In this document: one piece after another, positions 43,294 through 50,752 of the stretch
Layout of the letters: every line of letters begins with the position of its first letter
Numbering within the stretch: position 1 is the first letter of the stretch
Assembly (NCBI GenBank): GCA_942492115.1
Contig: CALODL010000004.1
Coordinates: 1 to 63,813 of the forward strand
Length of the DNA: 63,813 nt
Direction: 5' to 3'
From: CALODL01 sp942492115
GTDB taxonomy: Bacteria; Planctomycetota; Phycisphaerae; UBA1845; CAIVHJ01
Notes under the pieces: generated by a model
Databases searched by the model: none
What the model was told of the DNA's origin: nothing
The model's input: the letters and a program-made list of their open reading frames with translations, nothing else
Made by a program: the position numbers and the translations under genes

Positions 43294-44232
43294 TTATTCG
43301 AAGCGGTCGCCGGCTGCAATGTGCCGCCCGTTGACGTATTCCGGCCACGTCATCAGGCGCCCACCTGCCGCCTTGACCTCGAGGATTTCGAGCAGCCCAT
43401 CGCCGGTGGCGACGTACATGCGCTCGTCGATGGTGCCGGGGGGCAGGTCGACGGGTTGGCCTTCCGCGGGCCGTGCCCGGGCGATGATGAGTTCCTCGCG
43501 GCGGGCGCCATCCTGGCTGACGAAGGTGGTGGAGGCACCGGGCCACGACCACATGGCACAGATGTGGGCGGCGACGCGGTCGACGGGCTGGGCGAATGGA
43601 ATGCGACCATCTTCTTTGCGCAGTTTTGGAGCGAGGGTCGCGGCGGCCTCGTCCTGAACCGTCCCGGGGGTCGTGGGATCCGCGGCCAGGCGTTCGAGGG
43701 CCCCGCTCATCGCGTCGACGGCGATCCCTGCCAGGCGGTCGTGCAATTCAGTCGTGGTTTCGTCAGGGTCTATGGCCGTTCGGCGCATGGCCAGGATCGC
43801 GCCGGCATCCATGCGGTCGGTCAGGCGAAAAACGGTCACGCCGGTCTCCTCGTCACCGGAACGAATGGCGTAATGAATGGGGGCGGCTCCGCGATGGCGC
43901 GGCAGTAGCGATGCGTGTGCGTTGATACAGCCACCAGGCAAACCGTCGAGCAGGCCCGGTCCGACCTTCTGACCGAACGCCACGACGACACCGACGGTTG
44001 CTCCGAGTTCCAGAAGCCGAGCCGTGACCTCAGGATCGTTGACATCACGTGGTGTCATGACTTCGAGGCCGAGCTTCTCGGCCATGGCCTTGATAGGGGT
44101 CGGTCTCGTCTGGCGGCCGCGGCCGCTCGGACGATCGGGCTGACTGATGACCATGGCGATGTCATGCTGTTGAGCCAAATTGCGCAACAAGGGCACACCG
44201 AATTCACCTGAGCCCAGAAACAGAAGTCTCAT
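43294..44232 (-). CDS. fmt: Methionyl-tRNA formyltransferase
   Basis: This 312-residue enzyme starts MRLLFLGSGEFGVPLLRNL, a typical Fmt N-terminus. Formyl-transfer residues are visible in NAHASLLPRHRGAAPIHYAI (Asn, His) and ETGVTVFRLTDRMDAG (Asp). The C-terminal OB-like tRNA-binding domain is present. It formylates initiator Met-tRNA, and def lies just upstream in the same orientation. The start has no clear Shine-Dalgarno. Confidence 0.95.
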   Translation of the reverse strand: MRLLFLGSGEFGVPLLRNLAQQHDIAMVISQPDRPSGRGRQTRPTPIKAMAEKLGLEVMTPRDVNDPEVTARLLELGATVGVVVAFGQKVGPGLLDGLPGGCINAHASLLPRHRGAAPIHYAIRSGDEETGVTVFRLTDRMDAGAILAMRRTAIDPDETTTELHDRLAGIAVDAMSGALERLAADPTTPGTVQDEAAATLAPKLRKEDGRIPFAQPVDRVAAHICAMWSWPGASTTFVSQDGARREELIIARARPAEGQPVDLPPGTIDERMYVATGDGLLEILEVKAAGGRLMTWPEYVNGRHIAAGDRFE

Positions 44233-44315
44233 GGAGATATTGTCTTGTCGTTCTCTGAGCACGGATACCTCGACTGCTGTCCTCTTCAGGCCCAACGGAA
44301 CAAACGAAAACTGCA

Positions 44316-44846
44316 CTAACGTCGGCGAAAGTCATCCTCGAGTTGCTTGATGGCCCGACGGTTGGCCAGGCGATCGGCCTCGTCCATGTAGCGCAGGATC
44401 AGTTTTCCATCGAGATGGTCGTTCTCGTGCTGCCATACCCGGGCCTGCAAGCCATCTCCACTGACCTCGAATGGTTCGCCCTGGACATCATGGGCCCTGA
44501 GCCGACAGGTTTCGGGGCGCCTGACCTTGACGGTGACTTCGGGGATGCTGAGGCAGCCCTCGTCGCCCTCGGTGGCCCCCTGGAGATCATGCAGCTCGGG
44601 ATTGACCACGATGCGGTTGTCGCCCGGTTCGCCGGTGTGGTTGCAGACGAAGAGCCGCACCAGGATACCCAGCTGGGGGGCGGCGAGTCCGACTCCGTTG
44701 GCCTGGGCCATCATGACCAGCATGTGTTGGGCCAGCCTGGCCAGATCAGAGCCAAATTCGGTGATCGGCTCGGCCCGCTTGAGCAGGCGGGGATCGGGGT
44801 AGCGGATGATCGTCAGGCGAGCGAGGTCTATGTCGTTCATGAGCAT
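44316..44846 (-). CDS. def: Peptide deformylase
   Basis: This 176-residue metalloenzyme removes the formyl group from nascent proteins. All three motifs are intact: GVGLAAPQLG, EGCLSIPE (metal Cys) and QHENDHLDG (metal His pair and catalytic Glu). ATG at 44846 or 44840. It pairs with fmt, as in many bacteria. Confidence 0.95.
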   Translation of the reverse strand: MLMNDIDLARLTIIRYPDPRLLKRAEPITEFGSDLARLAQHMLVMMAQANGVGLAAPQLGILVRLFVCNHTGEPGDNRIVVNPELHDLQGATEGDEGCLSIPEVTVKVRRPETCRLRAHDVQGEPFEVSGDGLQARVWQHENDHLDGKLILRYMDEADRLANRRAIKQLEDDFRRR

Positions 44847-44980
44847 TCGTCAGGTGGCTGAGTCCCGTGGGGCCCGGTCGCGGTTCTGTGGCGGCCTGGA
44901 TTCTATGGCGTCGAGCGGCCGGACGCCAACGTTGGGTCCCGGCTGCTGCAAGTCCTTCCAGGAACTGGACGAAACGAGCC

Positions 44981-45009
44981 TTGATGGCCTGGCCCATGGT
45001 CTGTAGAAT
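44981..45009 (+). promoter_or_regulatory. Sigma70-type promoter for rpmI-rplT
   Basis: TTGATG (44981-44986) and TAGAAT (45004-45009) are separated by 17 bp, about 40 bp upstream of the rpmI ATG. infC, which usually precedes rpmI, is not here, so an own promoter makes sense. Confidence 0.55.
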
Positions 45010-45048
45010 ACTCGATCCTTGAACCCTGACTAGAAAGCGATTGAAAGC

Positions 45049-45246
45049 ATGAAGGTCAAGCAGAAGACACATAAGGGTCTGAACAAGCGCGTCCGGGTCA
45101 CCCCCAGCGGCAAGGTCAAGCGCAAGGCATCGTTCAGTGGCCACCTCATGAGCCACAAGAGCGGTAAGCGCTGTCGTCGTGTGGGCAAGATCATCATGAT
45201 GAGCAAATCGGATACCGCCCGGACCATCGCAGCCTTGAACAATTAA
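45049..45246 (+). CDS. rpmI: 50S ribosomal protein L35
   Basis: This 65-residue basic protein has the L35 pattern (KVKQKTHKGLNKRVRVT, SGKVKR, and GHLMSHKSGKRCRRVG). It precedes rplT by 33 bp, the standard pair. infC is absent upstream. Confidence 0.95.
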   Translation: MKVKQKTHKGLNKRVRVTPSGKVKRKASFSGHLMSHKSGKRCRRVGKIIMMSKSDTARTIAALNN

Positions 45247-45279
45247 CGGTTTGTTCAGAGCGCGCACAGGAGCACGGCT

Positions 45280-45651
45280 ATGCCACGCGTAAAGTACGGC
45301 GCCGCACGGCACCGCAAGAAAGTAAGAGTTTTCCGCAGCACCAAGGGCTATCGTGCCCCGCGCCGAAACCGCTGGCGTCTGGCCATAGAGGCCGTGACCC
45401 GGGCGGGCGTTAACTCGTACCGCGACCGCCGCCGGCGTAAGCGTGAGTTCCGCAGCCTGTGGATCGTGCGGCTTTCGGCAGCGTGCAGCGCACGTGGTCT
45501 GCAGTACAGTCGATTCATCAACGGTTGCCGTCTGGCCAACCTTGACCTGAACCGCAAGATGCTCAGCGAACTGGCGATTCATGATCCTGCGGCTTTCGAC
45601 GCCGTGTTCGACCTCGCCCGTCAGGCCCTCGACAAGAAGGCCGCCGCCTGA
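45280..45651 (+). CDS. rplT: 50S ribosomal protein L20
   Basis: This 123-residue basic protein starts MPRVKYGAARHRKKVR and contains GYRAPRRNRWRLAIEAV and RRRKREFRSLWIVRL, the L20 signature. It is an early assembly protein of the large subunit. pheS does not follow. Confidence 0.96.
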   Translation: MPRVKYGAARHRKKVRVFRSTKGYRAPRRNRWRLAIEAVTRAGVNSYRDRRRRKREFRSLWIVRLSAACSARGLQYSRFINGCRLANLDLNRKMLSELAIHDPAAFDAVFDLARQALDKKAAA

Positions 45652-45727
45652 CTCATCTGCATCAGTCTCACTCACGCATACAGTCCAATCACCGCTCCAC
45701 TCGTGGGGCGGTGTCTGCGCGCCGGGC

Positions 45728-45743
45728 GGAGGCACCTGCCTCC
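45728..45743. terminator. Short hairpin between rplT and the sigma factor gene
   Basis: GGAGGC (45728-45733) pairs with GCCTCC (45738-45743) around a 4-base loop. No T-run follows, so termination is uncertain. Confidence 0.3.
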
Positions 45744-45821
45744 TATCCGGTTCCACGTCGATTTTCTGCATAATTGGGCCGCCGCCTCCGTCCCTGAGGG
45801 TACGGAAACAGTGGAGCTACA

Positions 45822-46325
45822 GTGCCCGCTCAACAGCACGAACAATTCAACGGCTGGTCGGAGTTCTTCGCGTGCCACGAGCACCGCTTGACGCGCTATG
45901 CGATTCATCTCACCGGCGACATGGGTGACGCCGAGGACCTGATCCAAGATGTTCTCGTCGGCCTCGTCCGTCTCGGCACTGCTCCGCGGGCGGCGTTGGC
46001 TTATGTGTTGCGGGCGTTGCGCAATCGCTGGATCGACATCGCCAGGGCCCGGGCGATTCGCCCGGAGGCCCGTGCCGTGGATCTGCAGGGCGTCGAGATT
46101 GCCGCCGCTGCTGCCTCCGACGACCGCCCGCGGCGTCTGGCCGGGGCGCTGGCGCGTGTGCCGGTGGCCCGGCGAGAATTGATCGTGCTCAAGGTCTATT
46201 GCGGGCTGACCTTTCGTGAGATGGCCGAGTTGCTGGGTCGGCCTCTCGGGACCGTGACCAGTGAATATGCCAGGACGATCGACGAGCTCAAGACATTGGT
46301 GGGTGAGGAGGTGACCCGTGGGTGA
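45822..46325 (+). CDS. ECF-type RNA polymerase sigma factor
   Basis: The GTG at 45822 follows GGAG at 5 bp; 167 aa. Region 2 is visible at about residues 20-75 (LTGDMGDAEDLIQDVLV, ALRNRWIDIAR), and region 4 HTH at about 110-160 (LKVYCGLTFREMAELLGR, GTVTSEYARTIDELK). It overlaps the next gene by 8 bp. The target regulon is unknown; the downstream secretin-like gene is a candidate. Confidence 0.88.
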   Translation: MPAQQHEQFNGWSEFFACHEHRLTRYAIHLTGDMGDAEDLIQDVLVGLVRLGTAPRAALAYVLRALRNRWIDIARARAIRPEARAVDLQGVEIAAAAASDDRPRRLAGALARVPVARRELIVLKVYCGLTFREMAELLGRPLGTVTSEYARTIDELKTLVGEEVTRG

Positions 46326-46671
46326 TCCGCTGCACGACGATGCACTCGAGCATGACCTGATGCGTCTGCCCCAGCCCGAGCTGTCGGATGCGGCCCGCGA
46401 GCGTATTGGTGCTGCGATTCGCGTTGCCGAACAACGCCGCATGCCGTGGTGGAGTCGGCCGGTGGCACGGTGGCAACTGGCGGCCGCCTGCATTCTCACT
46501 GGCGTCGTAGGGTTCGGTGTGGCACGTTATTCCATGGCCCCGCGAGTGGAACCCTCCGTGACGCCGCCCGTCGTGCGAATGATGACCGTGCGGCAATCGC
46601 TGTTCAGGAACGCATCCGCAGACCCCGTTCGGCGCTTGAATATTGCCCGCTGGGCGCAGTCCGATTCGTAA
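46318..46671 (+). CDS. Single-pass membrane protein, putative anti-sigma partner
   Basis: The GTG at 46318 lies within the end of the sigma gene. The 117-residue protein has a cytosolic N-terminal helical part (about 60 residues), one transmembrane helix (about 62-80; QLAAACILTGVVGFGVARY) and a short outer tail. Position and topology fit a membrane anti-sigma factor, but no zinc-binding ZAS motif is visible. The assignment rests on context. Confidence 0.55.
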   Translation: MGDPLHDDALEHDLMRLPQPELSDAARERIGAAIRVAEQRRMPWWSRPVARWQLAAACILTGVVGFGVARYSMAPRVEPSVTPPVVRMMTVRQSLFRNASADPVRRLNIARWAQSDS

Positions 46672-46692
46672 TCGATTGCAGGAGATTGTTTC

Positions 46693-47370
46693 ATGAGCAC
46701 AACCCTTCCGCAAATTGTCATGTGTATCGTCGTGATGAACGCCGAATCCACGCCGAGCGCAGAGCGTGGTGTTCTCGTCGAGATGCAGGTCGTCCAGGTC
46801 AGTGCCCAGCGCAGTCCACTGCGAGCACCGGGCCGGGGTGTGAAGACGACAGCCGGTGGCTTCCTGTTCGAAGCATTCGAGCAAGTCGAATTGCGCGACG
46901 TACTCGACGCCGTGCGCGCCGCACCAGACGCCAGTGTTCTGACTGCACCACGGCTGATGACGAACGACGGTCAGCAGGCCTCCATCAGTATCGGTGAGCA
47001 CGCCCACTATCTCGTGGCCGACGCTGATGGTTGTCTGCGCCTTGCGGAAACAGAGGCCTTCGTCGAAGGTCTGTTGATCGAAGTCACGCCGACCATCGGG
47101 GATAGCGGGACCATCGAGCTCCGCTTCGACCGCATTCGACTCAGTCGCATGATCGGTCGCGAAACGCTCGAGGATGTGCCGCTGGATGTGGGGCGGCCGG
47201 TGGTCAGGACGATCGAAACGTCCGCGACGCTCGAGTTGGCCGGGCATACGGCTGCAGCGATTCAGCTTCCGACCGATGCGGCCGAGGACGGTGTTGTCAC
47301 GCTCTACGTGACGGCCACGATCGTCGATCTCGAGGACCGCGCTGAGGACGGGGCTGCTCCGACTGAGTGA
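46693..47370 (+). CDS. Short secretin-like (type II/III) domain protein
   Basis: The 225-residue product has a hydrophobic N-terminus (signal-like, residues 1-20). It then has a segment like the beta-barrel part of secretins: VLTAPRLMTNDGQQASISIGE, split here as VLTAPRLMTND and GQQASISIGEHAHYLV, and FVEGLLIEVTPTIGDSGTIELRF. N-domains and a full secretin pore are missing, so it is too short to form a normal secretin. It follows the sigma/anti-sigma pair by about 20 bp. Confidence 0.55.
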   Translation: MSTTLPQIVMCIVVMNAESTPSAERGVLVEMQVVQVSAQRSPLRAPGRGVKTTAGGFLFEAFEQVELRDVLDAVRAAPDASVLTAPRLMTNDGQQASISIGEHAHYLVADADGCLRLAETEAFVEGLLIEVTPTIGDSGTIELRFDRIRLSRMIGRETLEDVPLDVGRPVVRTIETSATLELAGHTAAAIQLPTDAAEDGVVTLYVTATIVDLEDRAEDGAAPTE

Positions 47371-47376
47371 TCGGGG

Positions 47377-48537
47377 TCAGCTGCCGCACGCACGCAGCCG
47401 GGCGTAGAGTGTTTCGAGCTGTTCGACCATCGTCGTTGCGGCGAAACGGTCGAGGCACAGTGCGCGGCCGCGGCGGCCCATGGTCGCGCGGCGATCGCGA
47501 TCACCGGCCAGATCCACGAACGCAGCGGCCAGCCCGTCGATGTCGCCCGCGCGAATCAGACGGCCGGTTTCGCCATCGCGTACGACTTCCGGGGCGCCAT
47601 CGTTGTCGAACGACACGACCGGCTTCTCGAGTAACAGGCCCTGTACGACGGCACGCGGCAGGCCCTCCCATTCCGAGCAGTGTGCAACGACGTCGAACGC
47701 CTGCATGACTGCACCGACTTCGCGCGGCGGTAGCAACCCGGTGAGGACCAGTCGATCGCTCACGCCGGCAGCGCGGGCTGCGGCCACATAAGCCTCGCGG
47801 TGAGGACCGTCACCAACCCACACAAAACGGAGCGGTTGTCCGGAGCGTACCGCTCGGGCCATCGCCGGGATGAGACTGTCGTAGCCCTTGTTCTTGAACA
47901 GTCGTGCGACTGTCCCGACCACAATCGTATGGTCATCGGCACCCACACGCTGCCGAGCTGCGGCCCGGGCCCGTGGGTCGGGGGTGAACCACGATGTGTC
48001 CATTCCCGAATAAACCGTTGCAAAGCGTTCGGCGGGGGCCACACCCGCTGCGACAGCCTGGCGCGTCATGGCGTCGGCAACACTGACGAACAGGTTGGTG
48101 TGCGGTGCAACGAGACGCTCGCATGCGCGGTACGCGTGCTGGACGAACCACGGCTGCGTGACGTTGAAGCTCATGCCATGAATGGTGTGCACGACGTCCG
48201 CCGTCGGGCAGCTTCGCGCAGCCCACCGCCCGACGATACCGGCTTTGCTGCTGTGTGTGTGAATGATGTCAGGCTCGAATTCCGCGAATGCACGCCGCAG
48301 TTCTCCGATCGAGAGCCAGTCGGCCACGGGCCTGATGGACCGGTGCATGTGTGCGATACGCCCGCAGGCATATTGTCCTGCCTCGACGCGCGGCCACATC
48401 GAGCCCTCGGACCCGGTGTCCGGTCCCGCCAGCAACAGCACGTCGTGTCCGCGCGCAGCCAGCCCTTCGCAGGTCAACACCGTGTTCTCCTGCGCCCCGC
48501 CAACGATCAACCGGGTAATGACATGACAAATCCGCAT
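47377..48537 (-). CDS. Glycosyltransferase family 4
   Basis: This 386-residue GT-B enzyme has an N-terminal acceptor domain (ITRLIVGGAQENTVL, IIHTHSSKAGIVGR) and a C-terminal nucleotide-sugar domain. The latter holds VARLFKNKGYDSLI, FVWVGDGPHR, and the E-x7-E region SEWEGLPRAVVQGLLLEKPVV (read as SEWEGLPRAVVQG then LLLEKPVV). It is likely involved in LPS, capsule or glycan assembly. No other glycan genes flank it, so substrates cannot be inferred. Confidence 0.9.
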   Translation of the reverse strand: MRICHVITRLIVGGAQENTVLTCEGLAARGHDVLLLAGPDTGSEGSMWPRVEAGQYACGRIAHMHRSIRPVADWLSIGELRRAFAEFEPDIIHTHSSKAGIVGRWAARSCPTADVVHTIHGMSFNVTQPWFVQHAYRACERLVAPHTNLFVSVADAMTRQAVAAGVAPAERFATVYSGMDTSWFTPDPRARAAARQRVGADDHTIVVGTVARLFKNKGYDSLIPAMARAVRSGQPLRFVWVGDGPHREAYVAAARAAGVSDRLVLTGLLPPREVGAVMQAFDVVAHCSEWEGLPRAVVQGLLLEKPVVSFDNDGAPEVVRDGETGRLIRAGDIDGLAAAFVDLAGDRDRRATMGRRGRALCLDRFAATTMVEQLETLYARLRACGS

Positions 48538-48560
48538 CGTGACCGAAGTGGGTCTCCTCC

Positions 48561-48616
48561 CAAAAAGGGGTCAGGAGCCGTTTTGCGCCGCAGGCTGTTC
48601 CCGGGGAGCGGGTTGC
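48561..48616 (+). repeat. REP-like hairpin repeat, copy 1
   Basis: CAAAAAGGGGTCAGGAGCC is followed by GTTTTG, forming an imperfect hairpin, then a shared tail (CGCAGGCTGTTCC-GGGAGCGGGTTGCG). A second copy lies at 48702-48760 in the same gap between the glycosyltransferase and truA genes. Confidence 0.6.
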
Positions 48617-48701
48617 GATCGGGCGTTGCCGGCCGCACGGTTGTCCGGACTCAGGGCGTAGTACGCACCGCCGGCCAGAAGGGTTCATCGGCAATCCCCG
48701 C

Positions 48702-48760
48702 TCGAAAAGGGGTCAGGAGCCCTTTTTCGAGCGCAGGTTGTTCCGGGAGAGCGAGTTGCG
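48702..48760 (+). repeat. REP-like hairpin repeat, copy 2
   Basis: CTCGAAAAGGG and CCCTTTTTCGAG are the arms of a near-perfect hairpin around GTCAGGAG. The tail GCGCAGGTTGTTCCGGGAG follows. It lies about 30 bp downstream of the truA stop and may double as its terminator. Confidence 0.6.
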
Positions 48761-48792
48761 CGGGGGGCGGGGCGCGGCGTGCCCGCCTGGGC

Positions 48793-49605
48793 TCAGGAGA
48801 CGGCACACTCTGCCGTTCCGGCGGGTCGATCAGGCAATGCATGGTCGGGCGGGTAGCGCACCCACTGCAGACACAGGCCGCGGGCTCCGGCCGTTGGGCC
48901 CGCCGTCGTGCGGTCGCGCGAGTCGAGAATGTCGTCGATGATTTCGGGTTCCCATTGGCCGCGGCCGATTTCCAGAAGCGTGCCGACCATATTGCGGACC
49001 TGGTTGTACAGGAATCCGGTGCCGCAGGTGTCAACGATGATGGTTTCGAAGCGGCGGTAGACCTCCATGCTCAGGATCGTCCGAACATAGGTCGGACGTT
49101 CGGCACCGCGCGTCGAGGCCATGGCCTTGAAGTCATGGGTGCCCACGAGGCGGGCGGCGCCAGCGCGCATGCGTTCGATGTCAAGTGGGTGCCAGTAGTG
49201 GTTGACGTAGCGTTGATCGAATTGCCGGACCGGACGGCGTCTGCTGTTGTGGATGCGGTAGCGGTACATCTTGGAGATGGCCGATCGGGTCGCATGAAAT
49301 CGAGCCGGTACTTCGCGGGCACGGATCAGCGAGATATCGTGCGGTGTGCGCACACCGATCGCATACTGAATTTTTTGCGCCGGAATCGGTGACGTGGTCT
49401 TGAAATTGGCCACTTGACCGGCGGCGTGGACACCCGCGTCGGTACGCCCGCTGGCGATGAGGTTGACCGGATGGCGCATGACACGCCCGGCAATGCCCTC
49501 GATCTCCTCCTGCACGGTCCGCAGGTTCTTCTGCGTCTGCCAACCGTGAAAATCGGTTCCGTCATAGCTGATGATCAGCTGGATGTTGCGCTCGCTCTCG
49601 GCCAT
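48793..49605 (-). CDS. truA: tRNA pseudouridine synthase A
   Basis: The ATG at 49605 gives MAESERNIQLIISYDGTDF; 270 aa, normal for TruA. Motifs are SYDGTDFHGWQ, the catalytic Asp in ASGRTDAGVHAAGQVANF, and GTGFLYNQVRNMVGTLLEIG (C-terminal core). It modifies U38-U40 of tRNA anticodon arms. It diverges from the kynurenine operon. Confidence 0.95.
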   Translation of the reverse strand: MAESERNIQLIISYDGTDFHGWQTQKNLRTVQEEIEGIAGRVMRHPVNLIASGRTDAGVHAAGQVANFKTTSPIPAQKIQYAIGVRTPHDISLIRAREVPARFHATRSAISKMYRYRIHNSRRRPVRQFDQRYVNHYWHPLDIERMRAGAARLVGTHDFKAMASTRGAERPTYVRTILSMEVYRRFETIIVDTCGTGFLYNQVRNMVGTLLEIGRGQWEPEIIDDILDSRDRTTAGPTAGARGLCLQWVRYPPDHALPDRPAGTAECAVS

Positions 49606-49633
49606 CACGGCAGTGTACGTCACGTGCATCAAA

Positions 49634-49662
49634 TTGACGAGCCTGCGCGCCGGCGATACGCT
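49634..49662 (+). promoter_or_regulatory. Candidate promoter of the kynurenine operon
   Basis: TTGACG (49634-49639) and a weak -10 TACGCT (49657-49662) are 17 bp apart. Transcription would start near 49669, which leaves a roughly 27-nt leader to the CTG start at 49696 and excludes the GTG codons at 49663 and 49666. Confidence 0.35.
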
Positions 49663-49695
49663 GTGGTGCACCGTTGGTCTGATGGAGCCACAACT

Positions 49696-50706
49696 CTGAA
49701 AGTCGACCTGCACACACATATTCTGCCACGCGACTGGCCGAATCTCGAAGAACGCTACGGGTACGGCGGGTTCGTACAGCTGAATCATCATGCCGCCGGT
49801 CAGGCACAGATGATGCGCGACGGCTGCTGTTTTCGGGTCATCAAGTCCAATTGCTGGGACCCGCAGCAGCGTATCGAAGAATGTCTGGCCACAGGTGTCG
49901 ACGTCCAGGTGTTGTCGACCGTACCGGTCATGTTCTCCTACTGGGCCAAGCCGGACCATGCTCTCGATTTGTCGCGGCTGCTCAACGATCACATCGCCGA
50001 AATCATGCGGGCCCATCCGCGCCATTTTTGCGGCCTGGCGACTGTTCCCATGCAGTCACCCGATCATGCTCTGCGGGAGTTGGAGCGCTGCATGACGGAG
50101 CTCGGTTACTCTGGCGTGCAGATCGGGACCCATGTCAACGGCCGCAACCTCGACGACCCCGAACTGTTTCCGATTCTGCAGGGCGCCGCTGACTTGGGTG
50201 CGGCCGTCTTCGTGCATCCGTGGGATATGCTCGGCCGCGAGCGGATGGGTAAGTACTGGTTTCCGTGGCTGATCGGAATGCCGACCGAAACCGCACTGGC
50301 GATTGGTTCGTTGATCTTCGGCGGGGTGTTCGAGAAACTGCCGAATTTGCGCGTGGCCTTCGCGCATGGTGGCGGGTCGTTTCCGAGTATCGTAGGACGG
50401 CTGGCACATGGCTTCGATTGTCGCCCGGATTTGTGCGCGACGGACAACGACCGGCCTCCCAGGGAGTACCTGGGCCGATTCTATGTCGATTCCCTGGTCC
50501 ACGATGCGCAGGCGCTGCGTGGATTGATCGATCTGGTCGGTATCGAGCGTGTGGCCCTCGGTTCCGATTATCCGTTCCCACTGGGTGAAAATCATCCCGG
50601 TGCGCTCATCGAAAGCCTCAGCGGTCTCGATGACAATGCGCGCGCCCGGCTGCTGTCGGCCAATGCACTCGAGTTCCTCCAACGCACTGCCGAGAGTTTC
50701 TGCTGA
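49696..50706 (+). CDS. 2-Amino-3-carboxymuconate-6-semialdehyde decarboxylase (ACMSD)
   Basis: This amidohydrolase decarboxylates ACMS to 2-aminomuconate semialdehyde in the kynurenine pathway. The best start is a CTG at 49696, 8 bp after GGAG; it gives (M)KVDLHTHILPRDWP, the exact ACMSD N-terminus, and 336 aa, the length of the human enzyme. No ATG is available in frame nearby. Zinc residues are visible: DLHTH, the His in AVFVHPWD, and the Asp in ALGSDYPFPLG. It heads a plus-strand set with kynU, kmo, kynA and kynB. Confidence 0.9.
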   Translation: MKVDLHTHILPRDWPNLEERYGYGGFVQLNHHAAGQAQMMRDGCCFRVIKSNCWDPQQRIEECLATGVDVQVLSTVPVMFSYWAKPDHALDLSRLLNDHIAEIMRAHPRHFCGLATVPMQSPDHALRELERCMTELGYSGVQIGTHVNGRNLDDPELFPILQGAADLGAAVFVHPWDMLGRERMGKYWFPWLIGMPTETALAIGSLIFGGVFEKLPNLRVAFAHGGGSFPSIVGRLAHGFDCRPDLCATDNDRPPREYLGRFYVDSLVHDAQALRGLIDLVGIERVALGSDYPFPLGENHPGALIESLSGLDDNARARLLSANALEFLQRTAESFC

Positions 50707-50752
50707 GCGGCCCTGTTTGACGCGCCTGCCCCCGACTCCGCACAATACCGCC

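Noticed and set aside
49414..49695. Upstream extension of the ACMSD frame
   Set aside because: It is antisense to the 5' part of truA and has no homology to amidohydrolases; the family N-terminus begins at 49696.
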